Assembly: GCA_037042185.1 (NCBI GenBank)
Contig: JAXQJY010000022.1
Span: 682,001-746,000, forward strand
DNA from: Sordariomycetes sp. S80-01Y
Lineage: Eukaryota > Ascomycota > Sordariomycetes
Direction of reading: 5' to 3'
DNA: 64,000 nucleotides
The notes below the pieces were generated by a model. That model was not told where the DNA came from and made no database searches. It saw only the letters and a program-made list of their open reading frames with translations. Below are positions 31,257 to 42,456 of this stretch, one piece after another (the stretch's first letter is position 1; the number at the start of each line of letters is the position of its first letter). The position numbers and the translations under genes were made by a program.

Positions 31257-34200
31257 ATGCCTTCTACGCCGAGCGCTGCGGCGGCTAGCATTGCCGCCAG
31301 CCACAACCCGAGCACCCGCAACTCACCTTCCTACGGCGCAGGCTCATCCAACCCTGCATCGAGAACGAATCCCAAAGTCAACGGCAACGGGCCTCATACG
31401 AATGGTGTATCCAAGCCGCTCAGCGCCATGCACAGTGCTCCGCTCGACCTGACATCGGTTGAGCGACGCGGACAGCCCAACGCTGTACGAGAGCCAACGA
31501 AACATAAGGACAGACCTCACAGCATCGAGGAAGCACCGTCATACTCGCCGACCGAGGAAGAGTGGGCAGATCCTCTCGTGTACATCAGGAAAATATCGCG
31601 CGAGGCGTCAAAGTATGGCATCTGCAAGATTATTCCACCGGACTCTTGGAACCCAGACTTCGCAATCGATACAGAAAGGTTCCACTTTAGAACCCGGAAG
31701 CAGGAGCTCAACTCGGTCGAAGGAAGTGAGTGTTTGTTTATGCGGCGAAGCACGAGTAGGCGCTGATATCACGCAGGTACACGAGCGAATCTTACGTATC
31801 TCGATGGACTCGTCAAGTTTCACAAACAGCAGGGCAGCAACTTGCACCGCCTACCGTATGTGGACAAAAAGCCACTTGATCTTTACAAGTTGAAGAAGTC
31901 AGTTGAGTCCCGAGGCGGATTTGAGAAGGTTTGCAAGCAGAAAAAATGGGCCGAGATTGGGCGAGATCTCGGCTACAGTGGCAAGATTATGTCGTCTCTG
32001 TCCACCTCGCTGAAGAACTCGTACCAGAAGTGGCTTTGCCCCTACGAGGATTACTTGCGACTGGCCAAGCCCGGCGTCCACCAGCAACTAGAAGCCGAAT
32101 ATGGTGGCCCTCTTACACCGAGCCCAGCTGTGACGCCCATGAAGCGATCCACAGTAAACACGCCCACAAGCAAGCCCATCGACTCTCCGGCTCAAAACGC
32201 CACAGACGCTTTGCAAGCTGGTATCAACAGCGTGAAGCTCGAAAGTCGAGACACGCCGATGACAGATGCTCCTCCACTACAAGACAGCACGACTCGCTCA
32301 GGGTTTCAAGCTGTCAACTCTGGATTCACGAGTGTCAACGGATCGAAACCTCGCGACAGTCAGAGTTTCACGCCCGAGCCCACCAAGCAGAACGGCAGCC
32401 CAGTCCCAAAACCATCCTCAGACGCGACATCATCCGGCTTGGAGCCTGCCATGGCTTTCAAGCGAGGGCTTGGAATCGTGGAGCCCCCCACAGAAGCGAA
32501 AGACAGGGATGAAGACAGCTCAAGTCGACGGAGCAAACGACTCAAAAGGGACGCAGCACCAACGGTGGCGGGCTCTTATATGTCTCAGCTCAAACCTTCC
32601 GCTCCTAAGATACCCCGCGAGGAGGCCTTATCCACGGACGAGAAGTGTCTGAAATGCGGCCAAGCAGACGAGCCCACGAAGCTGCTCGTATGTGAGTCAT
32701 GCGATAACGCATACCATGGGCAATGTCTTGACCCGCCAGTGTCGAAAGCTCCTACTGATGGCGAGTGGAATTGCCCACGATGCCTAGTTGGTGATGGACA
32801 ATTCGGATTTGAAGAGGGAGGCCTCTACTCTCTTAAGCAGTTCCAACAGAAGGCCAACGACTTCAAGCAGGGCTACTTCGAGAACAAAATGCCCTACGAC
32901 GAAACACTCAAATGCCACCGGCCGGTGACCGAGGAGGACGTGGAGGCCGAGTTCTGGCGACTGGTGACTGACCTGGAGGAGACAATCGAGGTCGAATATG
33001 GCGCTGATATTCATTGCACAACCCACGGTTCCGGGTTTCCAACACTGGAGAAGCACCCGAACAACGAATACGCTGCGGACACGTGGAATTTGAATGTGCT
33101 GCCTTTCCATCCAGACAGTCTGTTCCGCCACATCAAGACAGACATCTCCGGCATGACCGTACCTTGGGTCTACGTCGGTATGATTTTTTCGACATTCTGC
33201 TGGCACAACGAAGATCACTACGCGTACTCGGCAAACTACCAGCACTTCGGAGCTACTAAGACCTGGTATGGTATCCCGGGAGAAGACGCTGAGAAGTTCG
33301 AGGATGCAATGAGGGCCACGGTGCCAGAGCTGTTTGAGACGCAGCCCGATCTCCTCTTCCAACTGGTTACGCTACTCACGCCAGAGCAGCTGAAGAAGGC
33401 GGGCGTGCGTGTCTATGCTGTCGATCAACGGGCTGGACAGCTCGTCATCACGTTCCCCCAGGCTTACCACGCTGGCTTCAATCACGGCTTCAACTTTAAC
33501 GAAGCTGTCAACTTTGCCCCTAGAGACTGGGAGCCGTTCGGTCAAGCTGGAGTGGAGCGACTTCAGCTGTTCCGGAGACAACCATGTTTTTCCCATGATG
33601 AGCTTCTATGGACCGCTGCAGAAGGTTCTTCTGCATCAGGACTGACTATTCAAACAGCGAAGTGGCTAGCCCCTGCGCTCCGTAGGGTGCAGCTGCGCGA
33701 GCAAGGCGAAAGATACGCTTTCCGCGAGAAGCACTTGACGAAAGAAAAGCACAACTGTGAAACTCTCGGTGATGGAGAAGACAGCTGTCCACTCTCGTTC
33801 CAAGTCATTGAGGAAGACGTGACTGACGAGGACGAGCAATGCTGCGCCTATTGCAAGACTTTTGCGTACTTCTCCCGATTCAAGTGTCTACAGACTGGCA
33901 AGGTGCTTTGCATCACCCACGCGGGAGAGTACGCATGCTGTGAGATGTCTGCAATCAACCGTTACACCGGCCGTGGTCATGCTCTGATTTATCGCGTGAC
34001 CGACGAGGCGATGGCCCAAGCTAGCGAAAGGGTCGCCGAGAAGGCCAAGATACCAGAGCAATGGGAGGAGAGGTTCAATCAGCTGATCGATGGCGACCCA
34101 CGGCCGCCTCTCAAGTCGCTACGAGCGCTGCTGCATGATGGAGAGCGCATTCAATGCGACATCGAGTCAATTCCTATTCTCAAAGAGTTCGTCGACCGTT

Positions 34201-36519
34201 GCAATCTCTGGGTTGACGAAGCAACCACTTACCTTGTACGAAAGCAACAGAACCGCCGCAAATCCGAAAAAGCCACACCAGGCTCCCGCAAATCAGCGGG
34301 TGCTACGACCCAGGATTCTAAAGACAAGGAAACCCGAAACATCTCTGGGATCGACCGCCTCCTCCGAGAAGCTCGTCACATCGGCTTCGATTGCCCCGAG
34401 ATCACCCAACTCGAAGAGAGATCAGCTTCGATCAAGGCATTCCAAGCCCGAGCCTCCGACGCCCTGACGAACAAGGGGTCCATGACCGCCGACGCATACG
34501 AGGAATTGCTGGAAGAGGGGAGAGGCTTCAATATCGACATCCCTGAACTCGACAATCTGTCCCGCATTCTCGAGCAGATGCAGTGGGACGAGAAGGCAAG
34601 CGCTAGTCGCAAGCTACTTCTTGCGCTATCTGATGTGCAAGAGCTCATTGAAGAAGGCAAGCGACTAGAGGTTCCAGCTTACAATGACCACCTCCAGTTC
34701 TTCGAGCAGCAACTACACGCCGGTCGAGCCTGGGAGCAGAAGGCCAACGAGTTAATCAACGCCGAATTCGTCCACTTCCCGCAGCTCGAGGCGTTGTCTC
34801 AACAAGTCCAAAGTAATGCGCTTCCGGTAACGACAGAAACTCTCGGAAAGATCGACCGGATTTTGCAAAGGCAAAGAGAGGCACACAAACAAGTTCTCGA
34901 TATGGCGGAACGATGCAGACTACCTGTCCATGAGCAGCGACCTTACTATCACGAGGTGGTTTCAATGCTCAAGGAGTTCGAGGAGCTTCACTCTAAGCCT
35001 CATGGAACGATAGATCTGGAGAATGAGAAGAAGCGCCACGAAGACTGGATGCGCAAGGGCAAGAAACTATTCGGAAAGTCGAACGCCCCCCTTCACATTC
35101 TCGGGAGCCACTTGGAGTACGTTCTCAAGCGGAATGAAGCTTGCTTTGACCTGGTCCACGATCAGCCTAGGAGGCGTGCCGAACCTGGGTCAAGGGAGCC
35201 CAGTCCAGACGACGACGCGCAACCTGACGGCAGCCGGTCGCGACAGGTGTTTTGCATCTGCAGGAGGGTCGAGGCCGGTATGATGATTGAGTGCGAGCTC
35301 TGTCACGAGTGGTGAGTAGCGACCCCCTCCGCATGTAGGCTTTGCTAACAAGACTAGGTACCATTACAAGTGTCTCAAGATCGCCCGCGGTAAGGTCAAG
35401 GAAGACGATAAGTACACTTGTCCCATATGCGATTGGCGCATGAAGATTCCGCGGGATGCATCGCGGCCAAAGCTGGAGGACCTCGAAGCAATCTACGATG
35501 AGATCAGCGATCTACCCTTCCGGCCAGATGAGCAGGAAACTCTTCTGAACATCATAGAAGGTGCAAGGAGCTTCAAGAACTTCCTCGCCTCCGATGCCTG
35601 GGCTGCCATCACCGAGACCCGGCCACCAGACTGCGAACTCGATGAGCAGCGATTCTATCTCCGAAAGCTTGAGGGCGCCGAAGTGCTGCTGAGCACCGAG
35701 ACAAACACCCTTCGCCAGCAGCTTCACAAGTGGTTGCCTGTTGCTCCCGAACCACCACCACTGCAGGAGGTGTCTTTGAGCACGCGAAAGCCCCGACCGA
35801 CTAAGCTGCAGAAAATGCTGGCAGAGTATGGTGTCGAGAACCCAGACGATCTACCGGAGCATGCCAAGGGCAAAGCAAACAGCTTGCGTCGCAAAGCCGC
35901 CAATGCTGAGGCCGCAGCTTCCCAGGGGCAGCCCATGGGTGGTCAACTCCAGCACTCTCACAGCGGGGAATCAATGTTCCATGGTAGTTCAGCCAGCAGC
36001 ATACCTGGGCTCACTGCAGCGTCTCATGGTCACCCGCGCTTGACAGGCTCGACTACCGACGATGGCATGGACATCGACAGCGACTTGCATCCAGGGCCTC
36101 TAGGTATCGGCGGACCGCAGCTGCAAGTCGGCAACGCAGGGATGTCTTTGGAGGACCGCATCCTGCAGGGGCAGCTGGACGAGGCAGACCTCATGTCAGA
36201 GGAATACAGAGCCAAGGCCCTCGAGATTCTCGGACGAACCGAAAAAGGTCGTCAGCAGGCCGAGCGCATTTTCGGCCCAGATTGCTGGGGCTCGCGCCAC
36301 AAATCCATGAGCGATCCTGCGCGGTCGATAACCCCGGCCGCCATCGATCCAATGATGAAGAACGACCTTGATGACGCGGGAGACGTGGATCAGATGTTTA
36401 AGGAAATGGTCAACCAAGATGATGAGGACGACCACCCACCTAAGAAGGAAGGTCCGGTTACGGCAGAGTCGCTTGAGACGGAGCGAAATGGACTTGACGC
36501 AATGCTAGATCGGGATTAG
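31257..36519 (+). CDS. lid2: KDM5/JARID1-family histone H3K4 demethylase (Lid2/KdmB-like)
   Basis: Three exons (31257-31725, 31777-35311, 35358-36519) encode about 1721 residues with the full KDM5 order. These are JmjN (about 97-139), ARID (158-250), PHD1 (446-492, CLKCGQADEPTKLLVCESCD), JmjC (about 600-740), C5HC2 zinc finger (845-897), PLU-1 helical region (about 910-1235) and PHD2 (1314-1359). In JmjC the Fe(II) ligands His633, Glu635 (CWHNEDH) and His721 (AYHAGFN) have the normal spacing, so catalysis should be intact. It removes methyl groups from H3K4 using Fe(II) and 2-oxoglutarate. Intron 2 splits PHD2 inside the CHEW/YHYKC motif. The C-terminal ~200 residues after PHD2 are low-complexity and acidic. 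Confidence 0.95.
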
Positions 36520-37151
36520 GATTTTTGATTTGCTGTGGGATAAATTATTGGTCTGGGTGGCGTTTGGCTCGGCTTGAAAGGGAGTGGGAGTTTGGTGCTT
36601 CGAGGACGGGGCTGCGTAGTGTATGATACTCTTCCTAGATGCCGACAGGTGGCACAGCATTCAGGTATCGGATGATGCTTAATTCTTCTCTCACAACGGC
36701 GCCAGTCTGCTATCCTTTTCGAGCCAAGCCTGTAGACTCGAAGCCTTGCGTAAGCTGACATAGCCCTGCCAATGCGTTCCATTGATCGAGGCCCCCCCGG
36801 GCTAACGAACTTATCTAAACCCTTTTAAGCTCTGTGAAGCGATTTGCTACTGCATGCTGCCTACAGCGGGGGAGACTCGGCCGACGGTTTCAGTAGGCTA
36901 CCTTTGCGGTAATCTTGTCAGACCAATAACATTTCTTTCCTAGCTGACCCTCTGGAAGCGCAGATTGATTTACCTTCGCATCTAACGTGAGACGGATGTC
37001 GAGAGGGATCTGACCGTGTCACGAGCTTGCAAGGACCGAGGCTCTTGAAAAGGGCCTCGAGACAGCAAAGCAAGTATAATTACGCTTGTTCTCCCACCCG
37101 CGTAGTCTTACCATGTATCCTGCTAACGAGAGCCTCTGCGCAACCACCATC
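36520..37151. other. Intergenic region KDM5 to alpha/beta hydrolase
   Basis: About 630 bases between two plus-strand genes. In-frame ATGs upstream of the hydrolase start (for example 37113) fall in this stretch, but the conserved protein begins at 37152. Nothing else was seen. Confidence 0.5.
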
Positions 37152-37916
37152 ATGTCTAACGAGAAGCCTACCATCGTCCTCATCCCAGGGGCCTGGCACC
37201 AGCCCCATCACTACAGCTCCCTCACCTCCTCGCTCTCTGCGCTTGGGTTTCCCATACGCTCCCTCAAGCTACCCTCCGTCAACGCCCCGGATCCAGCGCA
37301 GGCTACCATTGAAGCCGATGCCGCCTTTGTGCGCGAGAAGCTCATCCTGCCAGAGCTCGCCGCCGGCAAGGACGTCATTATCGTCGCGCACTCCTACGGC
37401 GGCGCAGTGGCCGGCGCGGCGGCCAAGGGTCTGGGTCGTGTGGATCGCGGTGAGGGCAAGCCTGCCGTTCTGGGATGGCTTTTCCTGTGTGCCATTCTAG
37501 GGTTCACGGGGAAGAAGATACTCAGCAAAAAGGAAGACCTCGCTCCTTGGGCGACGCTGCACGAAGAGACGGGACAGTGCACCGTCCCCGACCCGGCCAC
37601 TTGCGTGTACACCCACGTCCGTGACGCTGAGGCCGTGAGGACGGCTGCTGAGACGGTGGGCACGCATTCATACACGTCCTTCTCCTCCGAGAGTCCTCCG
37701 CAGGCGTGGGAGGATGCGCACTGGGAGCGGAAGAGGGTGTACGTGCGGTGCGAAAAGGACGATGGAATACCGTGTGGGGTCCAAGACATGATGTTGGAGG
37801 CAAGCGGCGTGAACTGGGAAGTTGAGAATCTGGAGGATGCAGGTCATTCGCCATTTATGTCACACGTGCCCAAGTTGACGGAGTTGGTCGAAGAGTACAG
37901 CAAGCTGTGGGCGTAG
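37152..37916 (+). CDS. Alpha/beta hydrolase (esterase-like)
   Basis: Single exon, 254 residues starting MSNEKPTIVLIPGAWH. The oxyanion-hole region PGAWHQP and nucleophile elbow AHSYGG (GxSxG variant, Ser about residue 83) place it in the AB-hydrolase_1/AB-hydrolase_6 group. The late acidic EKDDGIPCGVQ and the histidine of EDAGHSPFMSH complete a likely Ser-Asp-His triad. No signal peptide, so cytosolic. Relatives include esterases and lactonases with varied substrates; the substrate here cannot be predicted. An upstream in-frame ATG at 37113 would add 13 residues; the later ATG matches the typical family start. Confidence 0.85.
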   Translation: MSNEKPTIVLIPGAWHQPHHYSSLTSSLSALGFPIRSLKLPSVNAPDPAQATIEADAAFVREKLILPELAAGKDVIIVAHSYGGAVAGAAAKGLGRVDRGEGKPAVLGWLFLCAILGFTGKKILSKKEDLAPWATLHEETGQCTVPDPATCVYTHVRDAEAVRTAAETVGTHSYTSFSSESPPQAWEDAHWERKRVYVRCEKDDGIPCGVQDMMLEASGVNWEVENLEDAGHSPFMSHVPKLTELVEEYSKLWA

Positions 37917-38052
37917 ACCACTCGCTACTCGCGTTCCTACAAAAGTTCTCAAGAAATTCCAATTGTTACGCCTGGTCTTCCTCTGTAAACATATTTGCCC
38001 TGTTCCAAACGCCGATCCAATGCCGTAATGGGTATCATTCTCATCCTGGTGC

Positions 38053-39046
38053 TCACTTGAACATCCTCTTTCCGGTTCTTGTGGAGAACCGTTCAACGCC
38101 GTCACTCTGCTGTGCATGCCACAGTTGCTGCACTCCGACGCCCCTCGTCTCGCCGGAGAATTTGTGTCGTCGCCACGCTTCGCGTAGGTGCTCGGGCCGT
38201 AATGGTCCTCGCCTGGCTTCATGCTCCCCATCGCGTTTGGCGTTTGCCGGGTGGTCGTCTGGCAGGTCAGTCTGCTTCTCGCCCGCTGCGATCATCTCGG
38301 CTTGTACTTGTCGGGCTTGTTCGATGATGTCTCCGGCGAAGACCTTTGTTACTGTTCGGACAGCAAGCCCGACATTACCGGGCACTGATTGCGATACAGT
38401 AGCGTTGACGACCTAGGCTTGTCAGCTTAACGGTCCGACACCTAATGCAAGGGTGACTTACCCTCTTCACTACAGCTTCCGTAAGCCTTGCAGCGCGCCA
38501 GTTCTCGTACCGAATCAACTGATCCGGATCAAAAGAATCCACCAACATAGCTCTGACGCGATGCTCTTCAGCAATTTGCGCTTCCGTCATCGCGCCTGCT
38601 CCCTCGACCGCCATCTCAGCCTGCTCATCCTCCTCGTCGTCATCCTCGAGATCCTTATCACCCGTGGCTCCATTCACGCTCGTAGGCGCTTTGCTACCCC
38701 CCGCCAGACTCGGCGTGGCTTCCGCATCTGCAGCCTTCTGGTTCTTCGGCTTGCGGCCACGTTTCTTCTTCAGTGTGCCGCTGGCTGTGTACCCAGAAAC
38801 TTGACTGCCGCTGACGTGGGAGGTGGCGTCGACCGAAGGGGAGCGAACGGCGTTGGTGTTTGATTCGGGCGGGGGAAAGGACGTTTGGCGCAGAGGGTGG
38901 TTGATACCGGGCTGAGAGGGTTTGCGCCGCTTGGAAGGATTGCCGTCGAGGGTGGAGGAGGAGCGCTTTTTGTTCGGGAGAGAGGCGGGCGATGGATGGG
39001 GAGGGGACATGCCCGATGGTGAGCTGGGGTTGGGAGGAGATGCCAT
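38053..39046 (-). CDS. taf11: TFIID subunit TAF11
   Basis: Two exons (39046-38462, 38412-38053; 49-nt intron) encode 314 residues. The long N-terminus (about 1-155) is disordered, with Ser/Pro runs, a basic KKKRGRKPKNQKA stretch and an acidic DLEDDDEEDEQAE stretch. The TAFII28 histone-fold follows (about 165-255): MLVDSFDPDQLIRYENWR, RLTEAVVKR/VVNATVSQSV across the intron, GNVGLAVRTVTKVFAGDII and EQARQVQ. TAF11 pairs with TAF13 in TFIID and supports TBP/TFIIA function at core promoters. The intron falls between helices of the fold and restores frame exactly. The frame is open upstream of 39046, but MASPPNPSSPSG is the natural start. Confidence 0.92.
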
Positions 39047-39773
39047 GGCGGCTGTTGAGGAATGGCGCCCTGTCTTCAACAAGAGTGTCGCCTCATCGAA
39101 AGGTAGCTCTGAATTGGTATCGCTAGGAGATCCTGACGCGACAGGTCTATGTACGACGATACGGGGCGTTGGCAGCTCGGGGTCCTTGAGGTTCTGATGA
39201 CGGATCGCGAAGTGAAGGCCGCTCACGCTGCAGCAGCATGACCGGACCGACGCGCGGTCACATGACGTGAAACCGTTGGTCTGGCGCCTGCAGGGTGCAC
39301 CACTGTGACGTCGGGTCCGATAAGATAAGCCGCAACTGTCTTCAGGAAAAAAAAACAGGCACGCCCCCAGCCGAAGCGCGATGTCGCTTAACGAGTCATG
39401 CGCTTCATTTTGGTCACTTAGAAGTCCTGCCCACATTGGCTCATGAGGCCACACATTCCTTCAAATGAATTCCTAATTGCATTGAAAGGCGCCGTGAACT
39501 GTGGACCAACTGCATCACCAGACCCTTGTTTGCGGCTTTTCGCCATCGAGTTGCTTGGGGTTGACACAAATAGAGGGGACATGGCTGGTACAGACCAATT
39601 CCAGATCTGTGGCGGACTTTTCTGGCGACCCGCTTAGACACCCCGCCGGCTGTCATCCGATTCCAATCCGACTCAAGCCGCCCATCTTTCATTCCCTCGA
39701 ACCCTCGACCTTCTTCCTTCAACAACAATTCCGCCTAAACCAGTCGTCTTCGGAGACGACCCCAAACACTATT
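39047..39773. other. Divergent promoter region taf11 / GTP cyclohydrolase I
   Basis: 727 bases between divergent start codons. An A-rich run (39350-39357) and TC-rich tracts near the GTP cyclohydrolase gene occur; neither strand shows a supported gene. Confidence 0.5.
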
Positions 39774-40797
39774 ATGGTTGACCTCCAAGAGGTCGCAGCC
39801 TCTAAGAAGCGTCCTGCGAGCGTAACATCCGATTCCTCGGCTGCCAGTCGCAAACGGCGAAACCGCAATAGGTCCAAGAAATCCAAGAAGACCGACAGCG
39901 CAATTGACTCCGAGTCTGAGGTAGAGGTCAATGGCAAGGCCCCTCACCCTGCGGCTTTCGACGAGCGACGCAACAGCCTCGGTAAGGCAGCTCGCGACCC
40001 CCGCGACGAACCTCCCAAGAAGAAGAAAGTCAAGAAGGCCCTCGTCAACGGCGAAGGCACCAAAACCCGCTCGCCCTCCCCTGTCATCTCCAACGATGGC
40101 CTGTCCAGACCCTCGGCTGGCACCCGCGAGCGCCTTGCCATTGAGGAGTCGCCTCAGCGTAAAGCCGAGCGCCTGCAGAGGATGACTGGTGCCGTGCGCA
40201 CATTATTGGAATGCATAGGAGAGGACCCCGGGCGCGAGGGCATCCTCGACACGCCGAAACGGTATGCAGAGGCGATGCTGTTCTATACAAAGGGCTATCA
40301 CCAGAACGTGGAGGATATTGTCAATGGGGCGCTGTTCCATGAGGGGCACAATGAGATGGTCATTGTGAAGGATATTGAGATCAACACGATGTGTGAGCAT
40401 CACTTGGTGCCCTTCAATGGCAAGGTGGGACTGCACTTCCGATGGGAAAGCTCTACTGAGGTTCATGACTAACTCTTTACAGATGCACGTTGGCTACATT
40501 CCCAACGACACAGTTATCGGCCTCTCGAAACTCCCCCGCATCGCGGAAATGTTTGCCCGCCGTCTGCAGGTCCAGGAACGTCTCACCAAGGAAGTCGCTC
40601 AGACCATCATGGAGATCCTTAAGCCTCAGGGAGTGGCCGTGGTCATGGAAGCGAAGCATCTCTGCATGAGCACAAGGGGTGTCCAGCAGAGCAACGCCAC
40701 AACCGTCACAAGCTGCGTGCTTGGTTGCTTCGAGAGGAAGAGCAAGACGAGGAATGAGTTCTTCAGCCTTGTGGGCCTCAACCAGGGAAGACCGTGA
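39774..40797 (+). CDS. gch1: GTP cyclohydrolase I
   Basis: Two exons (39774-40424, 40483-40797; 58-nt intron) encode 321 residues. The catalytic domain (about 135-321) shows [28 protein letters not shown], the zinc ligands of MCEHHLVPF (Cys207, His210), [14 protein letters not shown], and Cys295 in SCVLGCF. The enzyme converts GTP to 7,8-dihydroneopterin triphosphate, the first step of folate and tetrahydrobiopterin synthesis. The first ~130 residues are an added, disordered, very basic segment ([15 protein letters not shown] and PPKKKKVKK) resembling nuclear localisation signals, longer than in bacterial enzymes. The intron join gives [13 protein letters not shown], in line with the family. 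Confidence 0.95.
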
Positions 40798-41602
40798 GCT
40801 CAAAATCCCTAGAAGTAGCTGAAGGCAGGCCGGCACGGAAACACGAGCTTAGACGACGGACATGAGCATGGGTTGTGTACGAGGTACGAAAAGGTGTTTG
40901 CATTTCACGGCGTTTTGGAGGACTTTTCCTTTACAGCGAAGCTTTGCGACCATGTCTTTCAACATTTGGTCTTCAACAACGACCAGGCCGTTCTGGTTAC
41001 ATACACAGCATCGATTAGAAACTCGCCTCTGGGCCTCAACATCCCATTCTAAGGAGGTATACCGCGTACCTCAAGAAGCACATAATCATCAAAATGTTCA
41101 TTGTTCTTTACATTCTTTCAGCCCGTGCCAATGTCTGTATTTGGATAAATCTTGCACTTCCCTCCCGTCACAGTGCCTGTTTCCATTTGGATGTTGATGA
41201 AATCCATGTGGCCACGGAAACCTTGCGATGAGATTAAAAGCTCCTTTCAATCACAGTCTTGGCCGCATTGACTTTTGACGAAACCGATTACACCGCGAAA
41301 TACTTTTGGTTAAGCATCTGCATTGAAAAGGGGCGTAAAAGGGGCGTAAAAGGGGCGGCGGTACAGCGCATGCAAGGGCGGGGCGGTTGAACTCGATAAA
41401 TGCATCAACTCTGTCATGCAATCTCAGCCCCATCTCGACCTTTACTAGTGTCATTCGCCTCTCACTAACCTCTGCCTCATCCATTTAAGCTAATGATTGA
41501 ACTCGCCAATTATTTAAACTGTTTTCACAGGCCCGATCTGAGGTGTGTCCACGCCATTTTCTATAAAAAAAGCACTTCGGTGAGACCGGAACCGCGTCCA
41601 GT
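40798..41602. other. Intergenic region gch1 to bZIP gene
   Basis: About 800 bases between two plus-strand genes. It holds the gch1 3' flank and the bZIP promoter with the triple AAAAGGGGCGT repeat (41326-41357, listed separately). No gene was seen. Confidence 0.5.
41326..41357 (+). promoter_or_regulatory. Three tandem AAAAGGGGCG units (STRE-like) upstream of the bZIP gene
   Basis: AAAAGGGGCGT at 41326-41336 and 41337-41347, then AAAAGGGGCG at 41348-41357. Each unit contains AGGGG, the stress response element core bound by Msn2/4-type C2H2 factors, and the units are spaced 11 bp, about one helical turn. They lie about 245-275 bp before the bZIP ATG at 41603. The repeat is directly visible; its role as a binding array is inference. 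Confidence 0.5.
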
Positions 41603-42414
41603 ATGCCGGACATCAAGGACCCAAAAGTCAGCATCATCACTTGAAAACCCGTAACCCCCATCACTAATTTATCTAGGACGCCGCTTCCAAAAGCACCGCA
41701 GCCCGCGTTCGTGACAATCAGCGTCGCGCCCGTGAGCGCCACAAAGCCTACTTCCAGGATCTCCAGCGCAAGGTCAGCGAGTATGAGAAGCGCGGCGTGC
41801 AGGCCACGCTTGAGATGCAGCAGGCCGCCCGCGAGGTCGCTGTCGAAAACGACAGGCTGAGAAAGCTCCTGAGGCTGAAGGGTGTTCAGGATGCGGAAGT
41901 TGCCGCGTTTCTGGGTGATTTCGGGAAGCAGTGGAGCGATGAGCCGGTAACGAGGAAAAGGAAGAGTGGCGAGACACACGGTGACCAGGTGGTTTCGAAG
42001 GCGCGGCAACTGGGCGCGCCAACGCCGACTCGAGCATTGCAGCCCTTGCCAGCTGAATGTACCACTCAACAATCTGGCGGGCTTGACATCCTCGCTGATG
42101 TCGTCACGCAGTCCAAATGCTGCAACGGCCAGACTCAGTGCAGCGACACAAACGGAGACGATGTGTCCGGCTACAAAGTCTTAGCTGAAAGCACGTCGAT
42201 GTCAGTGGTACCATCTCAGGCTCCGGCCCAAAGAAAGAACATCGACGATCTGAGCTCTTCAACAACGATGTCTTGTATCGCAGCAGCTCAGATCGTTGCT
42301 GATTTGCAAGGCCACGGTGACAATGAGCGAGCAAGACAGTCACTTGGATGTTCTGACGAGGGGGAATGTACGGTTAAGAACACGGCTGTCTTTCAAATCA
42401 TGGATCGGGGTTGA
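41603..42414 (+). CDS. bZIP transcription factor with conserved cysteines
   Basis: Two exons (41603-41626, 41677-42414) encode 253 residues. The eight-codon first exon (MPDIKDPK) joins by a weak GTCAGC donor to DAASKSTAARVRDNQRR. The basic region (RVRDNQRRARERHKAYFQDL, about 16-35) fits the fungal NQRRxRxR class, and a leucine-zipper-like helix with VENDRLRKLLRLKGV follows. The C-terminal half has scattered cysteines (SKCCNGQTQCSD, MSCIAAAQ, LGCSDEGECTV) and ends FQIMDRG, an arrangement I associate with a large clade of filamentous-fungal bZIPs of mostly unknown role. Its stop lies 42 bp from the stop of the convergent ACR3 gene, suggesting, by position only, a metalloid-response regulator. 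The first exon is the least certain part. Confidence 0.8.
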
Positions 42415-42456
42415 ATGATCCCTCTATCAAAGTCTATGTCTACCTCAGTCTTGCTG

